64,000 bases of DNA from the NCBI RefSeq assembly GCF_012931985.1, contig NZ_JAAFGM010000011.1:1-64000 (forward strand). Direction: 5' to 3'. Position numbers and translations under genes: made by a program. Below, piece by piece: positions 25,732-34,114 of this stretch. The stretch's first letter is position 1; each line of letters starts with the position of its first letter. The notes below the pieces were generated by a model. That model worked only from the letters and a program-made list of their open reading frames with translations. It made no database searches and was not told where the DNA came from. The stretch comes from Candidatus Roseilinea sp. NK_OTU-006. GTDB taxonomy: Bacteria; Chloroflexota; Anaerolineae; J036; Brachytrichaceae.

Positions 25732-27090
25732 GTGTACGAGGAAGACCGATGCTTCTTTATCAGTTCCTACGGTTTGCCAACTCGGTGGCAAATCGAACAG
25801 ACCGCTGCTGCCGCTGCCGTGCCGCTGGCGGCCGTAGATGCGGAAGTCGAAATCCGATTGTCCAACCCGCTCAACTCGCTGCCACTGGCCGATCTGTGCG
25901 GCGCGAATACTAACGTCGTCATCGTCTGCGATCGTGCGCCCCTGGACGAGGCGCGCTTAGCAATCCTGCGCGGCGTATTGTCGCACCTGGAGCGCGCCGG
26001 CATCGCGCCTCATCGGGTGACGCTGCTGATCGCCGCAATGGACGACGAGATGCCCAACAGTGCTGAACCGCTGCATGGCGTCCATACTGCCCTCAACGGC
26101 CTGGGAGAGTACGCGAATTGCATTCACATCGCCCAGCACGATCCTGAAGACGTGCGTGAGCTGGACGACATGGGCAGCTTCGAAGGCGTGCCGCTCACGA
26201 TCAACTATCGAGCGGCTGAGGCCGACCTGCTGATTGCGATTTACCTCATGCAACTAGGCGACGATGCCTGCTGCGCCGGCAGTTGCGCCACCATCACTCT
26301 GGGTGTGGTAGGAGCGCCTGCGCGGCGCGAACTGCGCACCACGCGCTTCTACGACGACCGCATCGAACCGTCTGCGCTTGATCTCCCGCTCTTCCAGCGC
26401 GTCGTGCGTGAGGGCGCTCGGCGCGCCGGTTTGATGTTCGCCGTTGGCGCGCTGGTGGACGCGAAAGGCCATCCGCTGGCCGTCTATGCCGGCGCCCCGA
26501 TTAACGTGGACGACGCCCTCGCCGATGCAGCCCGCGCGCTGCAAGAGTGCGACGTGGACGCGCCGAGTTACGACGTTGTGCTGGCCGAGCCTAACCGCAG
26601 TGGGCGCGCTGGCGGAAGCCTGTTCGACGCCGGCCTGGCTGCCATCCACATCAGCCTGGCGCGCACCCCGATCTTGCGGCGTGGCGGATCGTTGATCTTG
26701 CCCATCGGCCGTCGCGACGATGACGGCGCATCGGCGCGTGCCTTCTACAATGCGCTGACGAATGCGCCATCGCCCGAGTCGGTGATCAGACAACTCCGAG
26801 GGCGCAGCCTGCAAACCGGCGAGGCGCGCGCCTACTTGCTCGCTCACGCTATGCAGCGCCATCGTGTGATTGCCGCCGGACCACAATGCGAGCAACTCGC
26901 CCGCGACATTCACTTTCTCTCCTCGTCCAGCGTGCGCGAAGCCGCCGAACTGGCCGAGAACTTCACCGGCAAGCACCCTCGCGCGCTCATCGTGCGCCAT
27001 GCGCTGAGCACGACGCCGGTCTTCCGCGGGAAACTGTTCACCCACGACGCGTTCGACGCGCCTGAACTCGTCGCCCCGCGCTGGAACTGA
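25732..27090 (+). CDS. LarA-like (lactate racemase superfamily) protein lacking cofactor residues
   Basis: The 452-residue protein has the two-domain layout of nickel-pincer LarA proteins. An N-terminal NVVIVCDRAPLDEARLAILRG corresponds to the DxTRP region. A second domain contains AEADLLIAI and a C-terminal LARTPILRRGGSLILPIGR. However, the active-site blocks are changed. DxTRP is DRAP, the ATGTHR His block is AAMDDEMPN, the segment carrying the cofactor-bound Lys (SGGxKxIxPG) reads AGSCATITLGVVG, and the PkD-NLYQ-xK block reads NRSGRAGGSLFD. Racemase activity is therefore unlikely. GTG 25732 is chosen for its GAGGTG ribosome-binding site. It precedes the CoxM-CoxS fusion gene by 41 bp on the same strand. 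Confidence 0.65.
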   Translation: MYEEDRCFFISSYGLPTRWQIEQTAAAAAVPLAAVDAEVEIRLSNPLNSLPLADLCGANTNVVIVCDRAPLDEARLAILRGVLSHLERAGIAPHRVTLLIAAMDDEMPNSAEPLHGVHTALNGLGEYANCIHIAQHDPEDVRELDDMGSFEGVPLTINYRAAEADLLIAIYLMQLGDDACCAGSCATITLGVVGAPARRELRTTRFYDDRIEPSALDLPLFQRVVREGARRAGLMFAVGALVDAKGHPLAVYAGAPINVDDALADAARALQECDVDAPSYDVVLAEPNRSGRAGGSLFDAGLAAIHISLARTPILRRGGSLILPIGRRDDDGASARAFYNALTNAPSPESVIRQLRGRSLQTGEARAYLLAHAMQRHRVIAAGPQCEQLARDIHFLSSSSVREAAELAENFTGKHPRALIVRHALSTTPVFRGKLFTHDAFDAPELVAPRWN

Positions 27091-27131
27091 GGGGGTGATG
27101 ATACGATTGCGCCTGAGACACTATCAAAGTC

Positions 27132-28583
27132 ATGTGGCGCGACTACTTCATCCCCGATTCGCTTGACCGAGCGCTGGCGCTGCTCGCCGCACACCAAGAC
27201 AAGGCGCGGGTGATCGCCGGCGGAACCGACCTGATCGTTGAGTTCGACCGCAAACTTCGCCCACCGTGCGCGCTGATAGACATATCGCGCCTGCCCAATT
27301 TGGACGCCATCCGCCTGGATGCAGACGGGTGGATTCACCTCGGTCCGCTGGTCACCCACAACGACGTGGTGGCGTCGGCCCTGTGCGTGTCGCGCGCGCT
27401 GCCGTTGGCGCAGGCCTGCCGGCAAGTCGGCGCGCCGCAGATCCGCAATCGAGGCACGGTCGCCGGCAACCTGATCACCGCATCCCCGGCGAACGACACC
27501 ATCACCGCGCTGATGGCGCTGGACGCGCAGGTGACGCTGCGTTCGCTGCGCGGCGAGCGTAGCATGGCGCTGGCCAACTTCTACACCGACGTGCGCCGGA
27601 CGGTGATGCAGCCCGATGAGATGCTCACCGATATTGCCTTTCGCGCGTTACAGCCGAATCAGCGCGGCGTATTTCTCAAACTCGGCCTGCGACAGGCGCA
27701 AGCGATCGCCGTGGTGAATTGCGCCGTGGTGCTCACCCTGAGCGACGATGGACGAATGGACGATGCGCGGATCGCCTTGGGCGCGGTCGCGCCAACGATC
27801 ATCCGCGCGCCCGAAGCCGAACGCTGGCTGGTGGGCCGGATGCCTGACGAAGAGGCGCTCCGCAGCGCGGCCGAGTTGGCTGCCCAGGCTGCCCGGCCGA
27901 TTGACGACATTCGCAGCAGCGCCGAATACCGACGCGATGCGGTTGCCGTCCTCGTACGCCGCGCGCTCTCCACGGCGCTGGCGGCTGCGCCGGGGGCAGG
28001 ATGGCCGGAGCCGCCGGCGTTGCTGCGGCTTGCGCAGAGGGATGCCGGCGACGTGCCCATCCGCGCGGGGGGGCGCCCGATCTCGACCATCCACACAACG
28101 GTCAACGGACGCGCCTATTCAATCGGCCACGCCGAAGCGCGCGAAAAAACGTTGCTGAGGCTGTTGCGCGAAGACTGCGGCCTGGTCGGCGTAAAGGAAG
28201 GGTGCAGCGAGGGCGAATGCGGCGCATGCACGGTGATCCTGGACGGGCGCGCGGTCATGGCCTGTCTGACGCCCGCGCCGTGCGCCCATGGCGCGACGAT
28301 CTTCACGATCGAAGGTGTCAATGCGCTGCAAGCGGCGCCCGGCGACGAACTGCACCCGCTCCAACGCGCCTTCATCGAAGCGGGCGCTGTGCAGTGCGGC
28401 TACTGCACACCCGGCTTCATCATGAGCGGCGCGGCGCTGCTCTGCGAGAATCCACACCCATCGGACGCGCAGATCAAGGAAAGCATCAGCGGCAACCTGT
28501 GCCGTTGCACGGGATACTACAAAATCATCGAGGCCTTCCAGCGCGCGAGGAATGCGTATGAGCGATCAAGCGCAAACGCATGA
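27132..28583 (+). CDS. FAD-binding / [2Fe-2S] fusion subunit of a molybdenum hydroxylase (CoxM-CoxS type)
   Basis: The 483-residue protein joins two subunits that are usually separate in xanthine and CO dehydrogenase families. Residues 1-285 are the FAD subunit, with VIAGGTDLIVE and TVAGNLITASPANDT. After a short linker, residues about 318-478 are the iron-sulfur subunit, with a plant-type cluster (GCSEGECGACTV...MACL) and a second all-helical cluster (CGYCTPGF...NLCRCTGY). All eight cluster cysteines are present. The molybdopterin-binding large subunit is not in this window, so the partner must be encoded elsewhere. The 3' end overlaps era by 26 bp. Confidence 0.88.
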   Translation: MWRDYFIPDSLDRALALLAAHQDKARVIAGGTDLIVEFDRKLRPPCALIDISRLPNLDAIRLDADGWIHLGPLVTHNDVVASALCVSRALPLAQACRQVGAPQIRNRGTVAGNLITASPANDTITALMALDAQVTLRSLRGERSMALANFYTDVRRTVMQPDEMLTDIAFRALQPNQRGVFLKLGLRQAQAIAVVNCAVVLTLSDDGRMDDARIALGAVAPTIIRAPEAERWLVGRMPDEEALRSAAELAAQAARPIDDIRSSAEYRRDAVAVLVRRALSTALAAAPGAGWPEPPALLRLAQRDAGDVPIRAGGRPISTIHTTVNGRAYSIGHAEAREKTLLRLLREDCGLVGVKEGCSEGECGACTVILDGRAVMACLTPAPCAHGATIFTIEGVNALQAAPGDELHPLQRAFIEAGAVQCGYCTPGFIMSGAALLCENPHPSDAQIKESISGNLCRCTGYYKIIEAFQRARNAYERSSANA

Positions 28584-29601
28584 CGAGACCGAACGGCTGA
28601 TCCAAAGCTTTCTGGGCGGCGAGGAACCACCGCCGCCGGCGGATCACCGCAGCGGATACGTAGCCGTGGTGGGCAAGCCCAACGTCGGCAAGTCCACGCT
28701 GGTCAACGCGCTCATCGGCCACAAGGTCGCCATCATCTCGCCCAAGCCGCAGACCACCCGTCGGCGCATCTTGGGCATCCTCACCCGCGAGGACGCCCAG
28801 GTGCTCTTCCTCGACACGCCCGGAGTGCACGAACCGAAGCAGGCGCTCAACCGCTACATGATGCGCGAAGTGGACGCGGCGCTGAAGGACTGCGACGCGA
28901 TCCTGTTCGTCACCGACGTCAGCCGGTTGCCGACCGACGAAGACCAACGCGTCGCTGAGCACATCTCCCGACTGCCGCAACCGAAGCTGCTGGCGATGAA
29001 CAAGGCCGACCTGCTCGACCCGCGTGATGTGGTTGAGCATGTCGCAGCGCATGAGGCGCTGCTGCCCCAGCCACAGACAGACGCCGCCACGGAGGCGCCC
29101 GGGCAAGCGCAAGCCCGCTCGGCCGCCGCCATCTTCGACCTGCAAACCTCGATTCTGACTTCGGGCACGCGCGGCGACAACCTAGACAAATTGCTGAACA
29201 TGATTCTGAACACGTTGCCCTACGGCCCGCGCTATTTCCCGCCCGGGCAGTTCACCGACCAGAACGCGCGCTTTCTGGCGGCTGAATTCGTGCGCGAGCA
29301 AGCCCTGCGCTTCCTGGAGCAAGAAGTGCCGCACGGGATCGCGGTCGCCATCGAAGAGTGGCAGCCGCGCCCGAACGGCGTGATCTATATCGCGGCAACG
29401 GTCTACGTCGAGCGCGAATCGCACAAAGGCATCCTGATCGGCAAAGAGGGCGAGATGCTCAAGAAGATCGGCGCAAATGCGCGCAAGGAAATCGAGCGCG
29501 AGCTGGGTACGAAAGTCTATCTGGAATTGTGGGCGAAGGTGCGTCCGGGTTGGCGGCGTGACGATGTTTGGGTCGCACGCCTGATGGGCGCAGGTGCATA
29601 G
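28558..29601 (+). CDS. era: GTPase Era
   Basis: Era is an essential GTPase that helps assemble the 30S ribosomal subunit. The 347-residue protein has G1 GKPNVGKST (39-47), G2 TTRRRI, G3 DTPG and G4 NKAD. The C-terminal KH domain contains GILIGKEGEMLKKIGANARKEI. It is longer than the usual ~300 residues because of about 25 extra N-terminal residues and an Ala/Gln-rich insert (QPQTDAATEAPGQAQARSAA) after G4. The start at 28558 has GAGGA 6 nt upstream. Overlap with the CoxM-CoxS gene suggests co-transcription. Confidence 0.93.
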   Translation: MSDQAQTHDETERLIQSFLGGEEPPPPADHRSGYVAVVGKPNVGKSTLVNALIGHKVAIISPKPQTTRRRILGILTREDAQVLFLDTPGVHEPKQALNRYMMREVDAALKDCDAILFVTDVSRLPTDEDQRVAEHISRLPQPKLLAMNKADLLDPRDVVEHVAAHEALLPQPQTDAATEAPGQAQARSAAAIFDLQTSILTSGTRGDNLDKLLNMILNTLPYGPRYFPPGQFTDQNARFLAAEFVREQALRFLEQEVPHGIAVAIEEWQPRPNGVIYIAATVYVERESHKGILIGKEGEMLKKIGANARKEIERELGTKVYLELWAKVRPGWRRDDVWVARLMGAGA

Positions 29602-29818
29602 TCCACACCACAACCCTGGGGATGATGACCTCACCGCATTGCATCATCGAATGGGTCACGCTCGAGGGTGCATGCGCGCCGTGCGCATGCAGAACCCGTT
29701 CATGACGGTGGGCGTACTGCCGGACAAGGGCGCGGGCATCTTCGCAACGATCCGTCGCATGGACTTCGTGTGGGGCGGCGCACCGTTCCTGGGTGAGCAA
29801 CTGCGGTTGCAGAACTGA
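29594..29818 (+). pseudogene. Possible remnant of an aldose 1-epimerase-like (DUF4432/DUF5107-type) gene
   Basis: The translation contains RAVRMQNPFMTVGVLPDKGA followed by GIFATIRRMDFVWGGAP. This recalls the opening beta strands of sugar mutarotase-like proteins (LxVTVLPDKGADI...DxLW). The frame stops after 74 codons and the rest of the domain is missing, so it looks decayed. The first 25 codons overlap or adjoin the end of era and are probably not original. Confidence 0.3.
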
Positions 29819-29999
29819 TCCGGCTTACGGCGGCGGGTGCTGCTGCGCTGTGCCAGGCGCGACCACGCCGTGGCCATTCGCGCAGGGCAAAGACGGCCGG
29901 CTGCTCGACTGGCGCGGGTTCGTCTCGCAGTGTGAACGCAACTTCTTCATGGGCGACTTGAGCCGCTGCGACGGGCCGCCATGCGATCCGGCGCGTTGA
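29793..29999 (+). other. Short open frame, unassigned
   Basis: This 68-codon frame is shifted +1 from the previous fragment. Its second half (PWPFAQGKDGRLLDWRGF, then CERNFFMGDLSRCDG) has protein-like composition with several aromatic and Cys residues. It lacks a ribosome-binding site and a recognised family. It may be a small gene or the frameshifted continuation of decayed DNA. The remaining bases to 30139 hold only the UbiB-like gene's -10 (TACAAT near 30114) and its ribosome-binding site. Confidence 0.2.
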
Positions 30000-30139
30000 A
30001 TTGGACCGGTCGGCGGTCCGGTAGGCGCGCGAGGATGTGGGGTGGGAGAGACGCATGGTGCTGCGTCTTGGCCATCTCCCGATGCGTCTCCTCATCTCAC
30101 GCTCACCCCTATGGCTACAATGCCCTCGGAGGTTTCTAC

Positions 30140-31942
30140 ATGTCGTTGCTTACCGACATCGGCCTAGAACAGTTGAGGACGCTTGTGGAAAGGCAAGCTG
30201 ACTCGGCCGCGCCCGCGCGACGGGCTGACGAGCCGCCCCCAGATCGGCGTGCGCTGCGCGCGCGCGCGGTCAAAGCCCTTTGGTTCGGCGCAACCATGGT
30301 CGCTGGATTCGTCTGGTGGGAGCTGATCCTAGCGAGGATTGTCGGTCAAGCGCGCGTGGCGCAGGGGCGCATGGATCGCCTGATCAAACTGGCGGGCGAC
30401 TTTCGCAACCTGGCCATCGAGTTGGGCGGCGTGTGGATCAAGCTCGGCCAATTCCTCAGCAGCCGCGTCGATCTGCTCCCGCCGCAGATCATCGCAGAAC
30501 TCTCCGGCCTACAGGACGCCGTGCCGCCTGCGCCGGCCAGCGTCATGTTGCCCGTGATCGAACGCGAGTTAGGCCAACCCATCGAGGCCGTCTTCGAGGA
30601 GTTCGACCCCCAACCGGTCGCTGCCGCGTCGTTTGGGCAGGCGTATCTGGCTACGCTGCGCACCCCATCGCCGAACGGCAAGGCGACGGCCCAGCGGGTC
30701 GTCGTCAAGGTGCAACGGCCACACATGCAGGCCATCGTGGATACCGACCTGCGCTCGTTGAAGACCATCGCCGGATGGTTGAAACTCTACAAGCCGATTC
30801 GCCGGCGCGCGAATCTGGATGCGCTGGTCAGGGAGTTCAGCGAAGTGGTCCTGCAAGAACTGGACTACGCACAGGAAGCACAGCACGCGCAGGAGTTCGA
30901 TCGCAACTTCGCTCAGGACACCGGCGTGCGCGTGCCCAAGGTATACACCGATCTCACCACCCGTCGGCTGATCGTGATGAAGAACGTCGAGGACATCAAA
31001 ATCCTGGACTTCGAGGGGTTGGAGAGCGCTGGCGTGTCGCGGCGCGAAGTGGCTAACAAGCTGTTCGACACGTACCTGCGCCAGGTGTTCGAGCACGGCT
31101 TTTTTCACGCCGACCCGCATCCTGGCAACCTGTTCGTGCAACCGCTGGATCGCGCCACCGCGCGCGCGTGGAAGGTGCCGATCGGCCAAGGCACGCCCTT
31201 TCGTTTGACCTATGTGGACTTCGGCATGATGGGGCGCATCCCGCCGGCCTTCATGCGCGAGCTGCGCGAATTTATCATCGCCGTGAGCTTAAAGGACGCG
31301 CGACGCTGGACGGCCGCCGCGCAGCGCATGGGGTTCTTCCTGCCCGAAGCCGACCTGGACCGCGTGGAGCAGGCCGTCGGCGCACTGTTTGACCGCTTCT
31401 GGGGCGCGGCGGTGAACGACATCAGCAATGTCGAGTTCGGCGAGATGTATGCCTTTGCCACCGAGTTCCGCGATTTGCTCTCCAGCTTGCCCTTTCAGAT
31501 TCCGCAGAACGTGCTGTATCTGGGACGCGCGGCCAACATCCTGGCCGGCATGCTCACCGCGCTGGATCCGGCCTTTAACCCCTGGCGAGCGATTCAGGCC
31601 TTTGCAAGCGGCCTGGCCGGATCGACCACAGCGCGCACGGTGCAGGACGTGCTGAATGAGGGCGCGCGCCTGATCCGGCAGACGATACAACTGCCCAACC
31701 AAAGCGACGCATTTTTCTCACACGCGCTCAATGGGCAGCTCGAGGTCCGCGCCCAGTTGAGCCCGAAGTCCACCGAGGATCTGCGACGCATCGAGGCCGG
31801 CGTATCACGGCTGACGTGGGCGGTGGCATTTGCGGCGCTGCTGGTGTGCGGCACGTTGCTGACCATCAACGCACTAAGCGCCTTGGGCGCAGTCTGCCTG
31901 GCGTTGGCTGCGATTGCATTCTTCCGACTGTGGCTCTCATAA
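30140..31942 (+). CDS. UbiB/ABC1-family atypical kinase
   Basis: The 600-residue protein belongs to the ABC1/ADCK/UbiB family, ATP-binding proteins linked to isoprenoid quinone or lipid metabolism. It shows KLGQFLSSR (the family's KxGQ region, in place of a normal kinase Gly-rich start), the Ala-rich loop PVAAASFGQAY, the catalytic-loop HADPHPGNL, and YVDFGMMG in place of DFG. Two C-terminal hydrophobic helices (about 555-600) would anchor it in the membrane. The start at 30140 is backed by a GGAGGT ribosome-binding site 7 nt upstream. No quinone biosynthesis genes are adjacent. Confidence 0.9.
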   Translation: MSLLTDIGLEQLRTLVERQADSAAPARRADEPPPDRRALRARAVKALWFGATMVAGFVWWELILARIVGQARVAQGRMDRLIKLAGDFRNLAIELGGVWIKLGQFLSSRVDLLPPQIIAELSGLQDAVPPAPASVMLPVIERELGQPIEAVFEEFDPQPVAAASFGQAYLATLRTPSPNGKATAQRVVVKVQRPHMQAIVDTDLRSLKTIAGWLKLYKPIRRRANLDALVREFSEVVLQELDYAQEAQHAQEFDRNFAQDTGVRVPKVYTDLTTRRLIVMKNVEDIKILDFEGLESAGVSRREVANKLFDTYLRQVFEHGFFHADPHPGNLFVQPLDRATARAWKVPIGQGTPFRLTYVDFGMMGRIPPAFMRELREFIIAVSLKDARRWTAAAQRMGFFLPEADLDRVEQAVGALFDRFWGAAVNDISNVEFGEMYAFATEFRDLLSSLPFQIPQNVLYLGRAANILAGMLTALDPAFNPWRAIQAFASGLAGSTTARTVQDVLNEGARLIRQTIQLPNQSDAFFSHALNGQLEVRAQLSPKSTEDLRRIEAGVSRLTWAVAFAALLVCGTLLTINALSALGAVCLALAAIAFFRLWLS

Positions 31943-31994
31943 CGCTGGCGTAAGCCGGGGCGCCTTGCCGGACCATAGCGCGCCTAGGCTGCTA

Positions 31995-32000
31995 TACAAT
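31995..32000 (+). promoter_or_regulatory. -10 box TACAAT of the MBL-fold gene
   Basis: TACAAT ends 7 nt before the ATG at 32008, so the mRNA is predicted to be leaderless. Confidence 0.45.
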
Positions 32001-32007
32001 CGCTCGT

Positions 32008-32643
32008 ATGGAGATTACGTGGTACGGACAAAGCTGCTTCCGCATGACCGAACGGGCCACGCTTGCCATCGTCACCGATCCTTATAGCGCCGACGCTGGC
32101 CTGGAGCCGCCCAAGCTGAAAGCTGATGTCGTCACGATCAGCCGCGACCATCCGCGCCACAACAACATCAACGCGGTGATCGGCGCACAACGCGGCGACG
32201 TGCGTAAGATCACCGGGCCGGGCGAATACGAGATGGGCGGTGTATTCATCACCGGCGTGGCCATGCGGCCGGAGAAGAAAGGGGCGCATCAGAAATGCAC
32301 GGTCTATGCCTTCAACTTCGACGGACTCAGCGTGGCGCATTTGGGCGGGCTGGCTTTCGTCCCCACGCAGTCGCAGATTGATGCGCTTGAGACGGTAGAT
32401 GTGTTGCTCGTGCCGATCAGCGGCGACGAGGAGCTCAACCCTGCACAGGCTGCCGAGGTGATCAGCATGATCGAACCCGCCCTCGTCGTCCCGATGGGTT
32501 ATGGCCCGAAGAGCAAAGACAGCCTCAATAAGTTCCTGAAAGAGATGGGGCGGACCAGTCCACAGACGCAAGATGCGCTCAAGGTGACGCGCGGCAGCCT
32601 GCCGGAGGACACTCAGGTCATCCTGCTGGAGATGAAGCATTGA
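32008..32643 (+). CDS. Metallo-beta-lactamase-fold protein (UlaG-like group)
   Basis: The 211-residue protein opens MEITWYGQSCFRMTER and has GPGEYEMGGVFITGV, both typical of the UlaG/L-ascorbate-lactonase-like branch of the metallo-beta-lactamase superfamily. The metal motif HxHxDH is reduced to ISRDHPRHNN, and a final VVPMGYGP replaces the usual terminal His region. Catalysis is uncertain; this short variant looks like a conserved subgroup of unknown function. It lies upstream of a small protein gene (24 bp gap). Confidence 0.75.
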   Translation: MEITWYGQSCFRMTERATLAIVTDPYSADAGLEPPKLKADVVTISRDHPRHNNINAVIGAQRGDVRKITGPGEYEMGGVFITGVAMRPEKKGAHQKCTVYAFNFDGLSVAHLGGLAFVPTQSQIDALETVDVLLVPISGDEELNPAQAAEVISMIEPALVVPMGYGPKSKDSLNKFLKEMGRTSPQTQDALKVTRGSLPEDTQVILLEMKH

Positions 32644-32667
32644 CGCCGCTCATCGCCATCCATCGCC

Positions 32668-32946
32668 ATGGTTAGACTCATCTTCAGTTGGAACATCAAA
32701 TCGGATGAAGAGACTGCCTATTTTGAGTTCATCGTGCAGGAGTTCGCGCCGAAGATCATCAAAATGGGTATTCGTCCAACCGAGGCTTGGTACACGGTAT
32801 ACGGCGAGGGTCCGCAGATCATCATGCCGGCCGTCGCCGCCGACCAGGAATCGCTCCGGCAAGTGCTGGAAAGCGAGGAATGGCTTGAGCTGGTGAACAA
32901 GCTCAAGAATTTCGTCACCGACTACCAGTACCGCATCCTCGACTGA
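32668..32946 (+). CDS. Small ferredoxin-like-fold protein of unknown function
   Basis: The 92-residue protein has alternating beta and alpha segments (VRLIFSWNIK, YFEFIVQEFAPKIIKMG, EAWYTVYGEGPQIIM) that fit a dimeric alpha/beta barrel fold. No function is recognised. It follows the MBL-fold gene on the same strand. Its TGA abuts the TGA of the convergent prs gene with no base between. Confidence 0.7.
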   Translation: MVRLIFSWNIKSDEETAYFEFIVQEFAPKIIKMGIRPTEAWYTVYGEGPQIIMPAVAADQESLRQVLESEEWLELVNKLKNFVTDYQYRILD

Positions 32947-33891
32947 TCACTCGTTGAATAGCTCGCCCACGCTGCGGCCTTCGTGCACGCGGCGGATCAC
33001 CTCGGCCAGCAGCGGGCCGACAGACAGCACCTTGATATTCGGCAGCATGCGCTCCGGCGGGATGGGCAATGTGTTGGTTGTGACAAGTTCCTTCACCGGC
33101 AACGCCCGCAGGCGCTCGATCGCCGGCGGCGCGAGCACCGGATGGGAGCAGCTCACGTAGATATCCCGCGCGCCGTGCTCTTTCACCACCCGCACGGTGT
33201 TTGCGATCGAGCCGCCAGTTGAGATTTCGTCATCCACGATGATGACATTCTTGCCGTCCACATCGCCGATGACCGTCAGCGCTTCCGAACAGTTGTCGTT
33301 TCCGGTGCGGCGTTTCTCAACGAAGGCCATCGGCACTTGGAGCCTGGCCGCGAAGTTGCGCCCCTTCTTGGCAAATCCTAGGTCGGCGGTCACAATCACC
33401 ACGTCCTCAAGCTGTTTTTGGGCGAAGTATTCATTCAAGATGTGAAAGGCGGTGATCTCGTCGCCGGGGATGCTGAAGAAGCCCTGAATTTGCCCGGCGT
33501 GCAGATCCACCGTGATGTAACGATCGGCGCCGGCGATCTGGATCATATCGGCCAGCAGGCGCGCTGTGATTGGCACGCGCGGCTGGTCCTTTTTGTCGCT
33601 CCGCGCGTAGGCCAGGTAGGGCACCACGACGGTGATTCGGCCGGCGGAGTCACGACGCAGGCAGTCAATCGCGATGAGCAACTCCATGATGTTATCGCTC
33701 ACCGGCGGGCACATGGTTTGGATCAGAAAGACGTCTTGCCCCCGCACACTTTCGTGTAACTGCACGAACAGGTTCTCGTTGGGGAATTTGATGATCTCTC
33801 GGCCGCTCAACGGCACGCCGAGATAATCCGAGATCTCTTGAGCGAGCGCAGGATGGCTGGTGCCGCTGAAAAGTTTGATGCCGCCGTACAT
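32947..33891 (-). CDS. prs: Ribose-phosphate pyrophosphokinase
   Basis: PRPP synthetase makes PRPP from ribose 5-phosphate and ATP for nucleotide, His and Trp synthesis. The 314-residue protein begins MYGGIKLFSGTSHPALAQEI and has PYLAYARSDKKD, the DLHAGQIQGFF flag/active-site segment, and the PRPP-binding loop VIIVDDEISTGGSI. The usual RKxx Arg-Gln-Asp region reads YARSDKKDQPRVPI, normal for class I enzymes apart from Ser replacing the first Gln-Asp-Arg Gln. ATG 33891 is taken over 33912 because the family signature starts there. Confidence 0.93.
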   Translation of the reverse strand: MYGGIKLFSGTSHPALAQEISDYLGVPLSGREIIKFPNENLFVQLHESVRGQDVFLIQTMCPPVSDNIMELLIAIDCLRRDSAGRITVVVPYLAYARSDKKDQPRVPITARLLADMIQIAGADRYITVDLHAGQIQGFFSIPGDEITAFHILNEYFAQKQLEDVVIVTADLGFAKKGRNFAARLQVPMAFVEKRRTGNDNCSEALTVIGDVDGKNVIIVDDEISTGGSIANTVRVVKEHGARDIYVSCSHPVLAPPAIERLRALPVKELVTTNTLPIPPERMLPNIKVLSVGPLLAEVIRRVHEGRSVGELFNE

Positions 33892-34114
33892 GCTACACCG
33901 ACCGCAATTCATGGCAGTCGCAAGAATGCCAGAGCCGTGACCCTCCCGGGGGGAAATCTTGAGCGCGGGGACGGTTCGACATCATACGCGCGCTGCATAT
34001 TGTAGCGATGTCGCCGCTGCAAGCAATGCACGCGCTCAGGTGGATTCGACGCGGGTTCCACCCGCATCGCCGCCTCCAAGGCGTGGGCAACCCCGGCCTG
34101 GCTGCCGCTCGTAC

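Noticed and set aside
29981-30139. N-terminal extension of the UbiB-like protein
   Set aside because: The 53 extra residues have no family match, and GGAGGT lies 7 nt before the ATG at 30140.
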